A stretch of DNA of 52,606 nucleotides from a virus. The position numbers and the translations under genes were made by a program. The notes below the pieces were generated by a model. It searched no databases. It saw nothing but the letters and a program-made list of their open reading frames with translations, and had not been told where the DNA came from. The DNA is taken from the IMG/VR virus record IMGVR_UViG_3300010367_000142, positions 1 to 52,606 of that record; one strand, written 5' to 3'. Every line of letters begins with the position of its first letter. The first letter of the stretch is position 1. Positions 36,351-43,703 of this stretch are shown here, in pieces.

Positions 36351-36940
36351 CTGCCGCCGACATCATCGAAGCCTGGGACCAGGCCGACCCCGCCGCGATC
36401 CACCCCACCCGCGGTATCGACGAAGACGCCTACTGGAACTCGGGCGTCAACCAGGCCGCGATCCTCGGCACCGTCATCCCCGACGGGGCGAAGGTGCTCG
36501 ACTTCGGGTGCGGGGACGGCCGCGTCGCCATCCCGCTCCGCGAACTCGGCTACGGCGTCACCGCCGTCGACGCCTCCCCGAACATGCTCGGCCGGCTCCA
36601 CCAGCACGACCCCGACATGCCCACCGTGCTCAGCTCCGGTGCTGGCCTGTACGGGCAGCTCGGCAAGAAGGTCGACGCCGTCGTCGCCCTCGCCATCCTC
36701 ATCCACCACAACTACGCCGACTGTCTCGACCTCCTGACGGAACTCCGGCAGGCCGTCAAACTCGGCGGCATCCTCATCCTCGACTGGCCCGTCAGCGACC
36801 AGCCTGTCGAAGGACAGGCCTGGCTGGACGTCACCACGTGGAGCCAGGAAGCCCACGACGACGCCTGCAACCGCATCGGCCTCAAGCAGGTCGATGCGCG
36901 GCTTCCGTGGGGCGTGTACAAGGCCGTGAAGGCGGGCTGA
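36347..36940 (+). CDS. SAM-dependent methyltransferase
   Basis: 197 aa, GTG overlapping the previous stop. Motif I VLDFGCGDGRVA at about 49-60, then YGVTAVDASPNMLGRL (motif II acidic residue) and KKVDAVVALAILIHH. Class I Rossmann fold. In this cassette it likely methylates a sugar or glycoconjugate rather than DNA, as no DPPY-type motif is present. Confidence 0.85.
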   Translation: MTAADIIEAWDQADPAAIHPTRGIDEDAYWNSGVNQAAILGTVIPDGAKVLDFGCGDGRVAIPLRELGYGVTAVDASPNMLGRLHQHDPDMPTVLSSGAGLYGQLGKKVDAVVALAILIHHNYADCLDLLTELRQAVKLGGILILDWPVSDQPVEGQAWLDVTTWSQEAHDDACNRIGLKQVDARLPWGVYKAVKAG

Positions 36941-37821
36941 TGCGCGTCCTGCTCACCGGAGCGTCCGGGTTCGTTGGACGCCACCTACACCGTGCTCTTG
37001 AAGCCCGGGGCGACGCGGTCGCGGCCATCGACCTGATTCCTGGCAACGACGTGCACGAGCGGGACGCACTCGACTACTTCCGCACCAGTGAAGTCCACTT
37101 CGACCTCGCCATCCATGCGGCGGCTATCGTCGGCGGGCGGGCCAGCATCGACGGCTCCCCGCTCGGCGTCGCCACCAACCTTGCACTCGATGCCTGGTAC
37201 TTCCGCTGGCTGATCCGCACCGGCACACCGCGCGCCGTGTTCTTCTCCAGCAGCGCCGCCTATCCGGTCGCGCTACAGCAGCCCGGCGACGTGCGGCGCC
37301 TGTACGAAGAGGACATCAACCTCCAGTACATGGAAGAGCCCGACGCCACCTACGGCTGGGCGAAACTGACGGGGGAGAAGCTCGCCGGGTACGCCGAAGT
37401 CGAAGGCTGCCGCATCCTCATCCCACGGCCATTCTCGGGCTATGGCGAGGACCAGGACGAGGCCTATCCCTTCCCGGCGTTCATCCGCCGGGCACGCGAA
37501 CGCCAGGACCCGTTCGAGATCTGGGGCGACGGCAGCAGCACGCGGGATTGGATCCACATCGACGACCTCGTCGGCGCCACCCTCGCACTCCTCGACGCCG
37601 ACGTCACCGGCCCCGTCAACCTCGGCTGGGGCAGAGCGACCAGCTTCGACGAGCTCGCCCGCATCGTGTGCACCGCCGCCGGATACCGGCCGGAGCTCAA
37701 GCACCGGGCCGACGCACCCCGAGGCGTCCACCACCGCGTCAGCGACCCCAGCCACATGCTCAACCACTACGTGCCCACGATCACGCTCGAAGAGGGCGTG
37801 CGGCGGGCGCTCGAAGCCTGA
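36940..37821 (+). CDS. NAD-dependent epimerase/reductase (extended SDR)
   Basis: 293 aa, ATG overlapping the previous stop (TGATG). TGASGFVGRH at 6-15 is the NAD-binding loop; Ser cluster FFSSSAAYP at about 105 and Y138-x3-K142 (YGWAK) supply the catalytic residues; RDWIHIDDLVGATLALLDA is typical of the C-terminal part of GDP-fucose synthase/UDP-sugar epimerases. Acts on nucleotide sugars, probably feeding the glycosyltransferases of the element. Confidence 0.85.
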   Translation: MRVLLTGASGFVGRHLHRALEARGDAVAAIDLIPGNDVHERDALDYFRTSEVHFDLAIHAAAIVGGRASIDGSPLGVATNLALDAWYFRWLIRTGTPRAVFFSSSAAYPVALQQPGDVRRLYEEDINLQYMEEPDATYGWAKLTGEKLAGYAEVEGCRILIPRPFSGYGEDQDEAYPFPAFIRRARERQDPFEIWGDGSSTRDWIHIDDLVGATLALLDADVTGPVNLGWGRATSFDELARIVCTAAGYRPELKHRADAPRGVHHRVSDPSHMLNHYVPTITLEEGVRRALEA

Positions 37822-37834
37822 TGGGAGGGCGGCT

Positions 37835-38032
37835 ATGCAGGCCAAGCCGGAAGACATCACCCTCCACGCCGAGCCCTACACCGACGGCAGCAGCGCCATC
37901 CTGTCCCTGCGCTGCCCGAAGTGCCTTGGCTACGAACTTGGCAACTGGGACCCGAAGTGCGACGACAACGCCACACCGACCGTCGCCGACATCCTTGCCG
38001 CCATCGCAGCCCACGAACACACCACCGCCTGA
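37835..38032 (+). CDS. Small Cys protein
   Basis: 65 aa, ATG with GGGAGG upstream. SLRCPKCLGYELGNWDPKC supplies three Cys; VADILAAIAAHEHTTA is an amphipathic helix. Looks like a small metal-binding phage protein. Unknown function. Confidence 0.6.
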   Translation: MQAKPEDITLHAEPYTDGSSAILSLRCPKCLGYELGNWDPKCDDNATPTVADILAAIAAHEHTTA

Positions 38033-38053
38033 ACCCACGGAAGGCCCGCGCCC

Positions 38054-38332
38054 ATGGCTTCCAACACCGACCTGCCCAAATGGGTATGGGACCTCACCAT
38101 CGCCATGCTCAACCACGAAGACGAACACGGCGCCGACGGCAACTGCCTCAACGCAGTCGTCAGCTCCATCCCCGTAGACGTCCGCGACCAGGCCGAAGCC
38201 ATCCGCGCCTACGTCCAAGCCGCAGGGCAGAGCACGACGAAAGACCACATCCAGTCGACGTGGAACAACCTGATGGACGGCTTCTCCCAGCTGAAGACTC
38301 CACAAGGAGCCAGCGCCAAGGAGACGCCATGA
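38054..38332 (+). CDS. Hypothetical helical protein
   Basis: 92 aa, ATG with GGAAGG. KWVWDLTIAMLNHEDEHGA, CLNAVVSSIPVDVRDQAEAI. Helical. The next ATG overlaps. No family recognised. Confidence 0.55.
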   Translation: MASNTDLPKWVWDLTIAMLNHEDEHGADGNCLNAVVSSIPVDVRDQAEAIRAYVQAAGQSTTKDHIQSTWNNLMDGFSQLKTPQGASAKETP

Positions 38333-38892
38333 TGGATCTCCACGCCTGGATCACCCGGCAAGTCGACGAGGCTGAAGCGGCAGCGCGCGCCCAATTGAAG
38401 GGACTCTGCGTCGCCTTCGAGCCGCACGACGGCGGGCCCGTCGTCACCGTCACCGTCACCGAAGCCACACGCACAGCCGAAGGGCTTCAGCTCGACGTCG
38501 CTCAGTACGGCGCCGAACCAGTCGACGACGCATGGGCGAACATCCCGCAAGTGACCGCCGTCCTGCGCCGCTGCGAGGCGGACCGCCGCATCCTCGCCCG
38601 GCACCAGCTCGACCCGTCCGAGACATGGGCGCCCTGCTGTGAGGGCTGCGGCCAATCCGGCTACAACGAGCTGCCCAACGTCGACAACCTCAACGAGTGC
38701 CCGGAACTGCTGGACCTCGCCCACGCCCACGGGCTGACGGAAGCGATCCTCGCCGGACTCGACCGGCCACAGACGCCCGAGTCGAAGCCGCGCACTGACA
38801 GGCGTCTCGGACTCGCCGACATCCTCGCCACCCGGCCCATCACCACCAGTGACGTGCCCGAAGCGCTACGCGGGCCCCGCTCGAAGCCGTAA
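38329..38892 (+). CDS. DUF6221-like protein, second copy
   Basis: 187 aa, ATG behind AAGGAGA. MMDLHAWITRQVDEAEAAAR is the family start, CEADRRILARHQLDPSET a typical core, and CCEGCGQSGYNELPNVDNLN then CPELLDLAHAHGLTEAI match longer family members. Two copies in one element; see also 30349. Function unknown. Confidence 0.7.
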   Translation: MMDLHAWITRQVDEAEAAARAQLKGLCVAFEPHDGGPVVTVTVTEATRTAEGLQLDVAQYGAEPVDDAWANIPQVTAVLRRCEADRRILARHQLDPSETWAPCCEGCGQSGYNELPNVDNLNECPELLDLAHAHGLTEAILAGLDRPQTPESKPRTDRRLGLADILATRPITTSDVPEALRGPRSKP

Positions 38893-38916
38893 CCCCACCC
38901 CACAGGAGCCCGCGCC

Positions 38917-39231
38917 ATGGCCCGCTACCGCAAGCTGCCCGTCGAGATCGAAGCCGCGCAATGGTGGGTCAACGGCGACCACCCAGAAGACGGACCGCCC
39001 GAGCGCGAGGGGCGAGTCGTTCGCTACTTCCGCCACCCAGACCCCCAGTACGCCGGAGACAAGCTGCACGAAGCATGCAGCCGCACCTGGCACGTACACG
39101 GCTGGATCGACACCCTCGAAGGCGGCCACACCGTCTGCCCCGGCGACTGGATCGTGACCGGAGTCCAAGGCGAGCGGTACCCGGTCAAGCCCGACATCTT
39201 TGCCGCCACCTACGAGGCGGTGACCGGCTGA
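38917..39231 (+). CDS. PGDW-domain phage protein
   Basis: 104 aa, ATG with AGGAG. YRKLPVEIEAAQWWVNGDHP, VVRYFRHPDPQYAGDKLHEA, CSRTWHVHGWIDTLEGGHTV and PGDWIVTGVQGERYPVKPDI are the common phage domain also fused at 2936. Its His/Cys may bind metal. Function unknown; widely spread in actinophages. Confidence 0.8.
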   Translation: MARYRKLPVEIEAAQWWVNGDHPEDGPPEREGRVVRYFRHPDPQYAGDKLHEACSRTWHVHGWIDTLEGGHTVCPGDWIVTGVQGERYPVKPDIFAATYEAVTG

Positions 39232-39905
39232 TGGCCCGCCTCCAGATCCTCGAACTCCCCACCACCGAGCGGCCCGACGGCACCGACGAGACCCCGTACA
39301 TCCTCGTCATCGACCAGGTCGGCGAAGAGACAGCCGCCGACATCGCTCGCTGGCCCGCCGACATCGCCACACGGACCGGCGCACGCCACGTCCTCTGCTT
39401 CAGCGAGACCGTCGACATCCCCGCCAACGACGTACCGCTCGACCCCGACGGATACCCGCTCAAGTTCCGCATCGAGCCCGACTTCGAGACGTTCCGCGAA
39501 CAGGTCCAGGAAGAAGTCCTCGCCGCACAAGGCAAAGTCACGCGCGCACTCAACGCCACAGACTGGGAAGCCGAACTCGCCCGCGTCCGGCAGGACCGCG
39601 ACGACGCCCGCAGCTGGGCCCGCCACGGCTATGAGATCGGACAGGAGCACTGCGGCTGGACCGACCACGGCATCGCACCCGAGTGGCTCACCGAAGGCTG
39701 GCCGACCAGCTTCGACTCCTGCGAGCACCTGAAGAAGGCGGCCGAGTACGACGAAGCCCTGCGCCGCGTCCGCGCCCTGCCCGAGCAGCCCCAAGTCATG
39801 GACGCCCAGCACCCGGACCCCGGCAGCTACCTGCACGGATACGGTGTCGCCATCCGTGAAGCCAAACGCGCCACCTGGAACCAGCTGGCCAGCGTGGAGG
39901 AGTAG
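39231..39905 (+). CDS. Hypothetical protein with coiled coil
   Basis: 224 aa, ATG overlapping the previous stop. YILVIDQVGEETAADIARWP, then FETFREQVQEEVLAAQGKVT (helix) and ARVRQDRDDARSWARHGYEI; the end has SYLHGYGVAIREAKRATW. No known family; may include a domain like gp of unknown function in Streptomyces phages. Confidence 0.6.
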   Translation: MARLQILELPTTERPDGTDETPYILVIDQVGEETAADIARWPADIATRTGARHVLCFSETVDIPANDVPLDPDGYPLKFRIEPDFETFREQVQEEVLAAQGKVTRALNATDWEAELARVRQDRDDARSWARHGYEIGQEHCGWTDHGIAPEWLTEGWPTSFDSCEHLKKAAEYDEALRRVRALPEQPQVMDAQHPDPGSYLHGYGVAIREAKRATWNQLASVEE

Positions 39906-39907
39906 CG

Positions 39908-40123
39908 ATGCCCGCCTACCTGGTTGTGCACACCGAACGGCGAGGCGACGACCAGCTCATCGAAGACCCCAACCTCACCGTCGAATTCATCGACGGCTGG
40001 GTCCTCTTCAAAGACCGCGACCTCATCAAGGACAACCGAGTCGCCATCGCCATCCCCGCCACACAAGTCCGGCGCGTTGAACGGGTGGACGAACCACCGG
40101 AAGAGCGTGCCGAGGGAGCGTGA
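39908..40123 (+). CDS. Small beta protein
   Basis: 71 aa, ATG with GGAGGAG. AYLVVHTERRGDDQLIEDPN, GWVLFKDRDLIKDNRVAIAI and PATQVRRVERV, a strand-rich small domain that resembles an Sm-like or Tudor-like fold in composition only. Overlaps next start as GTGA. Confidence 0.6.
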   Translation: MPAYLVVHTERRGDDQLIEDPNLTVEFIDGWVLFKDRDLIKDNRVAIAIPATQVRRVERVDEPPEERAEGA

Positions 40124-40383
40124 ACGCCATGGCCGCAGGACAGGAAGCCACGCCCTCAGACGTCGCAGGAGCCGAACGACTGCGCACCTACTGGACCACC
40201 GGGCCCGGCGGGGTCAAGATCGCATGGGGGACTCCGGGCGACTTCGACCGCTGCGTCGCCCTCGTCGAACGCCACATGCCCGGCAAAGCCGAGGGCTACT
40301 GCAACCTGCTGCACAAGCGAGCCACCGGCATGTACCCGGCCGAGCACGCCGAACAGATACGCGGCGGCAAGGGCAGCGACTGA
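40120..40383 (+). CDS. Conserved actinophage small protein
   Basis: 87 aa, GTG overlapping the previous stop. LRTYWTTGPGGVKIAWGTPG, DFDRCVALVERHMPGKAEGY and CNLLHKRATGMYPAEH are highly regular and match a short phage protein often found near packaging genes. Function unknown. Confidence 0.65.
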   Translation: MNAMAAGQEATPSDVAGAERLRTYWTTGPGGVKIAWGTPGDFDRCVALVERHMPGKAEGYCNLLHKRATGMYPAEHAEQIRGGKGSD

Positions 40384-40694
40384 TGGGCAGCCAAGGCCGG
40401 CGCACGGCGCCGCTCCCCAAGGGCTGGGCACGCATCCGCGCGCGCATCCTCAGGCGGGACGGGTGGCGCTGCCGGTGGCCGCTCGCGACCGGTGGCGTGT
40501 GCGAGGAGCCCGCCAACCAGGTGGACCACAAGGTGGGTGCCGCGCAGGGCGTGGACGACCACAGCGACGAGAACCTGTGGTCTCTATGCCAGTGGCACCA
40601 TGATCAGAAGACCGGGCGCGAGGCCTCGGCTGTGGCCCACGCCAAGCCGCCCAGGGCTCGGCCGGCCGAGCAGCATCCGGGCTTGATCAACTGA
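40383..40694 (+). CDS. HNH endonuclease
   Basis: 103 aa, ATG overlapping the previous stop. WARIRARILRRDGWRC, CEEPANQVDHKVGAAQGVD, DENLWSLCQWHHDQKTG provide C-x..C, DH, N and H-H of the HNH motif. HNH proteins beside terminase often assist DNA packaging of cos phages (family knowledge). It lies 0.9 kb before the terminase genes. Confidence 0.9.
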   Translation: MGSQGRRTAPLPKGWARIRARILRRDGWRCRWPLATGGVCEEPANQVDHKVGAAQGVDDHSDENLWSLCQWHHDQKTGREASAVAHAKPPRARPAEQHPGLIN

Positions 40695-40952
40695 GCCGGA
40701 CGGTCTGACGATCACTCACCCAAGATCACCCTGGGGGACCCCTCCAAGATCATTCCAATCGGAGGATCGGGCTCGTTAGCTTGGCGCGGTGCGCGTGACA
40801 CTGGGGATTTGATGATCAAGCCCTGACCTGCGGTTATGTCGGCGACGGGTCGCTGACCTGCAGTTCACCGCGCCGCATCCGGCGCGTCGCGAATCTGCGT
40901 TAGTGCAGGTCAGAGTGCGGATTGCCGTCACGCAGCCTGCTATCCTGGAGGC
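40695..40952. other. 258-bp noncoding stretch with repeats before the primase-like gene
   Basis: Contains CCAAGATCA twice (40720 and 40744), flanking CTGGGGGACCCCT, and CTGACCTGC twice (40823, 40853) plus the inverted GCAGGTCAG (40905). Located upstream of terminase, it may hold the packaging (cos/pac) site, a replication origin or operators. No tRNA is seen. Confidence 0.5.
40941..40952 (+). promoter_or_regulatory. -10 box of a leaderless transcript
   Basis: TATCCT (TAnnnT) ends six bases before the GTG of the primase-like gene; GGAGG in between sits too near for a normal ribosome site. No good -35. Confidence 0.45.
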
Positions 40953-41555
40953 GTGAAGACGAAGCGCTGCGAGCGATGCCCCGAACCCCTTGGTGCTCGG
41001 CACGCCCACAATGCGCGCTTCTGCTCGGGCCGTTGCCGCATGGCAGCTCACCGCGCCAATCGACGGCAGGCCGACCCTGTGCCCTCCGCGATGACCCGTC
41101 GGCCGCAATGGGTTCGGCACACGGATCGCAAGGTGCCGCTGTCTGTCGCCGGGCCCAAGGTCCGGCCCGCCTCGTCGACGGACCCGGGAACATGGAGCAG
41201 CTACAGCAAGGTCTGTCGCTCCTCGGCGGGGGCTGGTGTGGGCTTCGTGCTCAGTTGGGCAGACCGCCTCGTGTGCATCGACCTTGACCACGCGTTGCTC
41301 GATGGCGAGTTGCGGCCGTGGGCCCGACGCATCGTGGACCGACTGCCGAAGACGTACATCGAGGTGTCGCCGTCCGGTACTGGCCTGCATATCTGGGGCT
41401 TCGGTTCGCTGGAGCGGGGGCGTCGGATTCGCCGCGGAGACAGTTCGATCGAGGTCTACGACCGGGGCCGCTACATCACTGTGACTCGGCAACCGTTCCA
41501 GGGTGCGCCGTCGAAGCTTGCCGATCTGACGCGGGTGATCGCCGACTTGCTGTGA
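40953..41555 (+). CDS. Primase-polymerase (Prim-Pol)-like protein
   Basis: 200 aa, GTG. N-terminal zinc ribbon (CERCPEPLGARHAHNARFCS, then CRMAAHRA), then the Prim-Pol-like domain: GVGFVLSWADRLVCIDLDH (catalytic-type D-L-D), PKTYIEVSPSGTGLHIWGF (SPSG..H) and SIEVYDRGRYITVT (DRGR). Bifunctional primase-polymerases of phages and plasmids start replication and fill gaps. No helicase domain follows, so it would need host or other partners. Position beside terminase is common in actinophage genomes. Confidence 0.8.
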   Translation: MKTKRCERCPEPLGARHAHNARFCSGRCRMAAHRANRRQADPVPSAMTRRPQWVRHTDRKVPLSVAGPKVRPASSTDPGTWSSYSKVCRSSAGAGVGFVLSWADRLVCIDLDHALLDGELRPWARRIVDRLPKTYIEVSPSGTGLHIWGFGSLERGRRIRRGDSSIEVYDRGRYITVTRQPFQGAPSKLADLTRVIADLL

Positions 41556-41568
41556 GGGGGTCTCCCTG

Positions 41569-42027
41569 ATGGCTGGTCGCGGTATGGCTCCGAAGGCGAC
41601 GCGCTCGCGCGCTCGGGACTCCAAGGCGCGAGATGCGGAGTTGAACCGGGTCGAGGATGACGGCGAGGTCCGCGGGCCAGAGCTTCCCGAGGGGGTTCTG
41701 CCCGATCAGGAGTCGTGGCATCCCCGAACGGTGCAGTGGTGGGAGACGTGGCGACGTTCAGCTCAGTCGCAGGTCTTCATCGACACCGACTGGGACTTTC
41801 TCCTCGACACAGCCCTTCTCCATCACGTCATGTGGACCAAGGGGCGCTGGGAATTTGCGTCAGAAGTCCGCCTGCGGGCTGCGAAGTACGGGGCGACCCC
41901 GGAGGACCGGATGCGCCTCAAGTTGAAGATCGAGACTCCAGCGGACAGGCAGGCTCCGCCGGAGACGCCGCGGTCGACGTCGGACCGGCGCAAGAATCTG
42001 CGGATCGTGTCAGAGGACGCTGGCTAG
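41569..42027 (+). CDS. Terminase small subunit
   Basis: 152 aa, ATG with GGGGG. Basic N-terminus (PKATRSRARDSKARD), then EGVLPDQESWHPRTVQWWET and WDFLLDTALLHHVMWTKGRW, LRLKIETP near the end. The HPRTVQWWETW region and WTKGRW helical part are typical of actinophage small terminases. It precedes the large subunit with 8 bases between. Recognises the packaging site and regulates TerL. Confidence 0.8.
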   Translation: MAGRGMAPKATRSRARDSKARDAELNRVEDDGEVRGPELPEGVLPDQESWHPRTVQWWETWRRSAQSQVFIDTDWDFLLDTALLHHVMWTKGRWEFASEVRLRAAKYGATPEDRMRLKLKIETPADRQAPPETPRSTSDRRKNLRIVSEDAG

Positions 42028-42035
42028 GGGGTGCC

Positions 42036-43685
42036 ATGCCGTGGCGCGGACCCGAGTACGACGGCGAGTTCCCTTCTCTCGGCCATCAGATCGTCGAGCA
42101 CATCGAAGAGTTCCTCTGCCATGGTCCTGGCGATGTGGTGGGCGAGCCGATCGAACTGGACGACGAGTTCTACGCGTTCATCGTCAAGGCCTATCGGATT
42201 GATCCGGAGACGGGTCGGCGCATTTACCGGCGGGCGTTCCTGTCGCGGGCGAAGGGGCGCGCGAAGTCTGAGATTGCCGGGATGCTGGTGTGCGCGGAAG
42301 CCCTGTTCCCGGTGCGTTTCGATGGCTGGGATGCGGATGGTGAGCCCGTCGGCAGGGCGGTGAAGTCGCCCTTCATCCGCTGCCTTGCGACGGAGGAAGG
42401 CCAGTCCGGCAACACCTACGACAACGTGTCCACGATGCTGGAGTACATCGTCGAGCATCACGGTGACGACTTCCCAGGCATCGACATCGGGAAGTCGGCG
42501 CAGTCGTCGAGCCGGATCATCCTGCATCACCAGCGCGGCGAGATCACCCCGTCGACGGCTTCTTCGGCGGCAAAGGATGGGGGCAAGGAGACCTTCGCGG
42601 TCTTCGACGAAACCCACCTGTACGTGCTGCCGGAGCTGCGGCGCATGCACAGTACGGTGCGACGCAACCTGCGCAAGCGTAAGGAAGCCGAACCATGGTG
42701 CCTTGAGACGTCGACGATGTACGAGCCGGGCCAGGACTCGGTCGCCGAAGCAACTCACACGTACTTCAAGGCGATCAAGGAAGGGCGTGTTCGGGACGCC
42801 GACGCGGCCGGCCTGCTCTTCGATCACCGGCAGGCTACGGATGGCACGGACCTCGCAGACCGGGGTGCCCTGCTCGCTGGCTTGAAGGAGGCCTACGGGC
42901 CTGCCGCCTCCTGGATGGACCTGGACGGCATCATTGCTGAGATCTGGGATCCGCAAAGTGCCCCCTCGGACAGCAGGCGGTATTGGCTGAACCAGCCGGT
43001 CGCCGCCGAGGACGCGCTTCTGGACCCGGCGAGGTGGGCACAGTGCGCGTCGGCGTTGCACCTGGAAGACGGCGACGAGATCGTTCTCGGCTTCGACGGC
43101 GGCAAGACGGACGATGCGACCGCATTGATCGCGATGCGGGTCGCTGACCGACTGGCGCAGCCGCTGGGTATCTGGGAACGCCCGGAGGGCCCGTTGGGCA
43201 GGAACTGGGAGGTCGACCGCAAGCAGGTGTCCGACCTTGTGGCGCACACTTTCGGCCGCTATCAGGTCCGGGCGTTCTTCGCCGACGTGAAGCTGTGGGA
43301 GTCGTACATCGACGAGTGGGGCGAGACGTACCGCGACGAGCTTCTGGCGAAGGCGTCTCCGAAGTCGCTGATCGGCTACGACATGCGTGGCCATCAACAG
43401 GAGCTGACGAAGGCTACGGAGGCCCTGGTGCAGGCGATCGTCGACGGGAAGCTCCCGCATACCGACCATCCGATGCTGAACCGCCACGTGGGGAATGCCC
43501 GCCGTCGGCCGAACCGGTGGGGTGTGTCGTTCGGCAAGGAGTCGCGTGAGTCCCCGAAGAAGGTCGACGGTTTCGCAGCACTGCAGCTGGCCGACATGGC
43601 CCGGCGGGCGCTGCTGGCCTCCCCTGATTGGGCGAAGCGGCAGAAGAAGCGGCAGCGCACGGGCCGCGTGCATGGGTTCGCATAG
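42036..43685 (+). CDS. terL: Terminase large subunit
   Basis: 549 aa, ATG. ATPase part: variant Walker A SRAKGRAKSE at about 69-78, Walker B FAVFDETH at about 187-194, coupling motif CLETSTM. Nuclease part: FDGGKTDDATALIAMR near 352, FADVK near 416 and DGFAALQLADMARRAL at the end. The GK of the classical P-loop is replaced by AK, as in many actinophage terminases. Cleaves and pumps DNA into the capsid. Confidence 0.9.
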   Translation: MPWRGPEYDGEFPSLGHQIVEHIEEFLCHGPGDVVGEPIELDDEFYAFIVKAYRIDPETGRRIYRRAFLSRAKGRAKSEIAGMLVCAEALFPVRFDGWDADGEPVGRAVKSPFIRCLATEEGQSGNTYDNVSTMLEYIVEHHGDDFPGIDIGKSAQSSSRIILHHQRGEITPSTASSAAKDGGKETFAVFDETHLYVLPELRRMHSTVRRNLRKRKEAEPWCLETSTMYEPGQDSVAEATHTYFKAIKEGRVRDADAAGLLFDHRQATDGTDLADRGALLAGLKEAYGPAASWMDLDGIIAEIWDPQSAPSDSRRYWLNQPVAAEDALLDPARWAQCASALHLEDGDEIVLGFDGGKTDDATALIAMRVADRLAQPLGIWERPEGPLGRNWEVDRKQVSDLVAHTFGRYQVRAFFADVKLWESYIDEWGETYRDELLAKASPKSLIGYDMRGHQQELTKATEALVQAIVDGKLPHTDHPMLNRHVGNARRRPNRWGVSFGKESRESPKKVDGFAALQLADMARRALLASPDWAKRQKKRQRTGRVHGFA

Positions 43686-43703
43686 GGAGGGAGTGGGTGG
43701 CGC

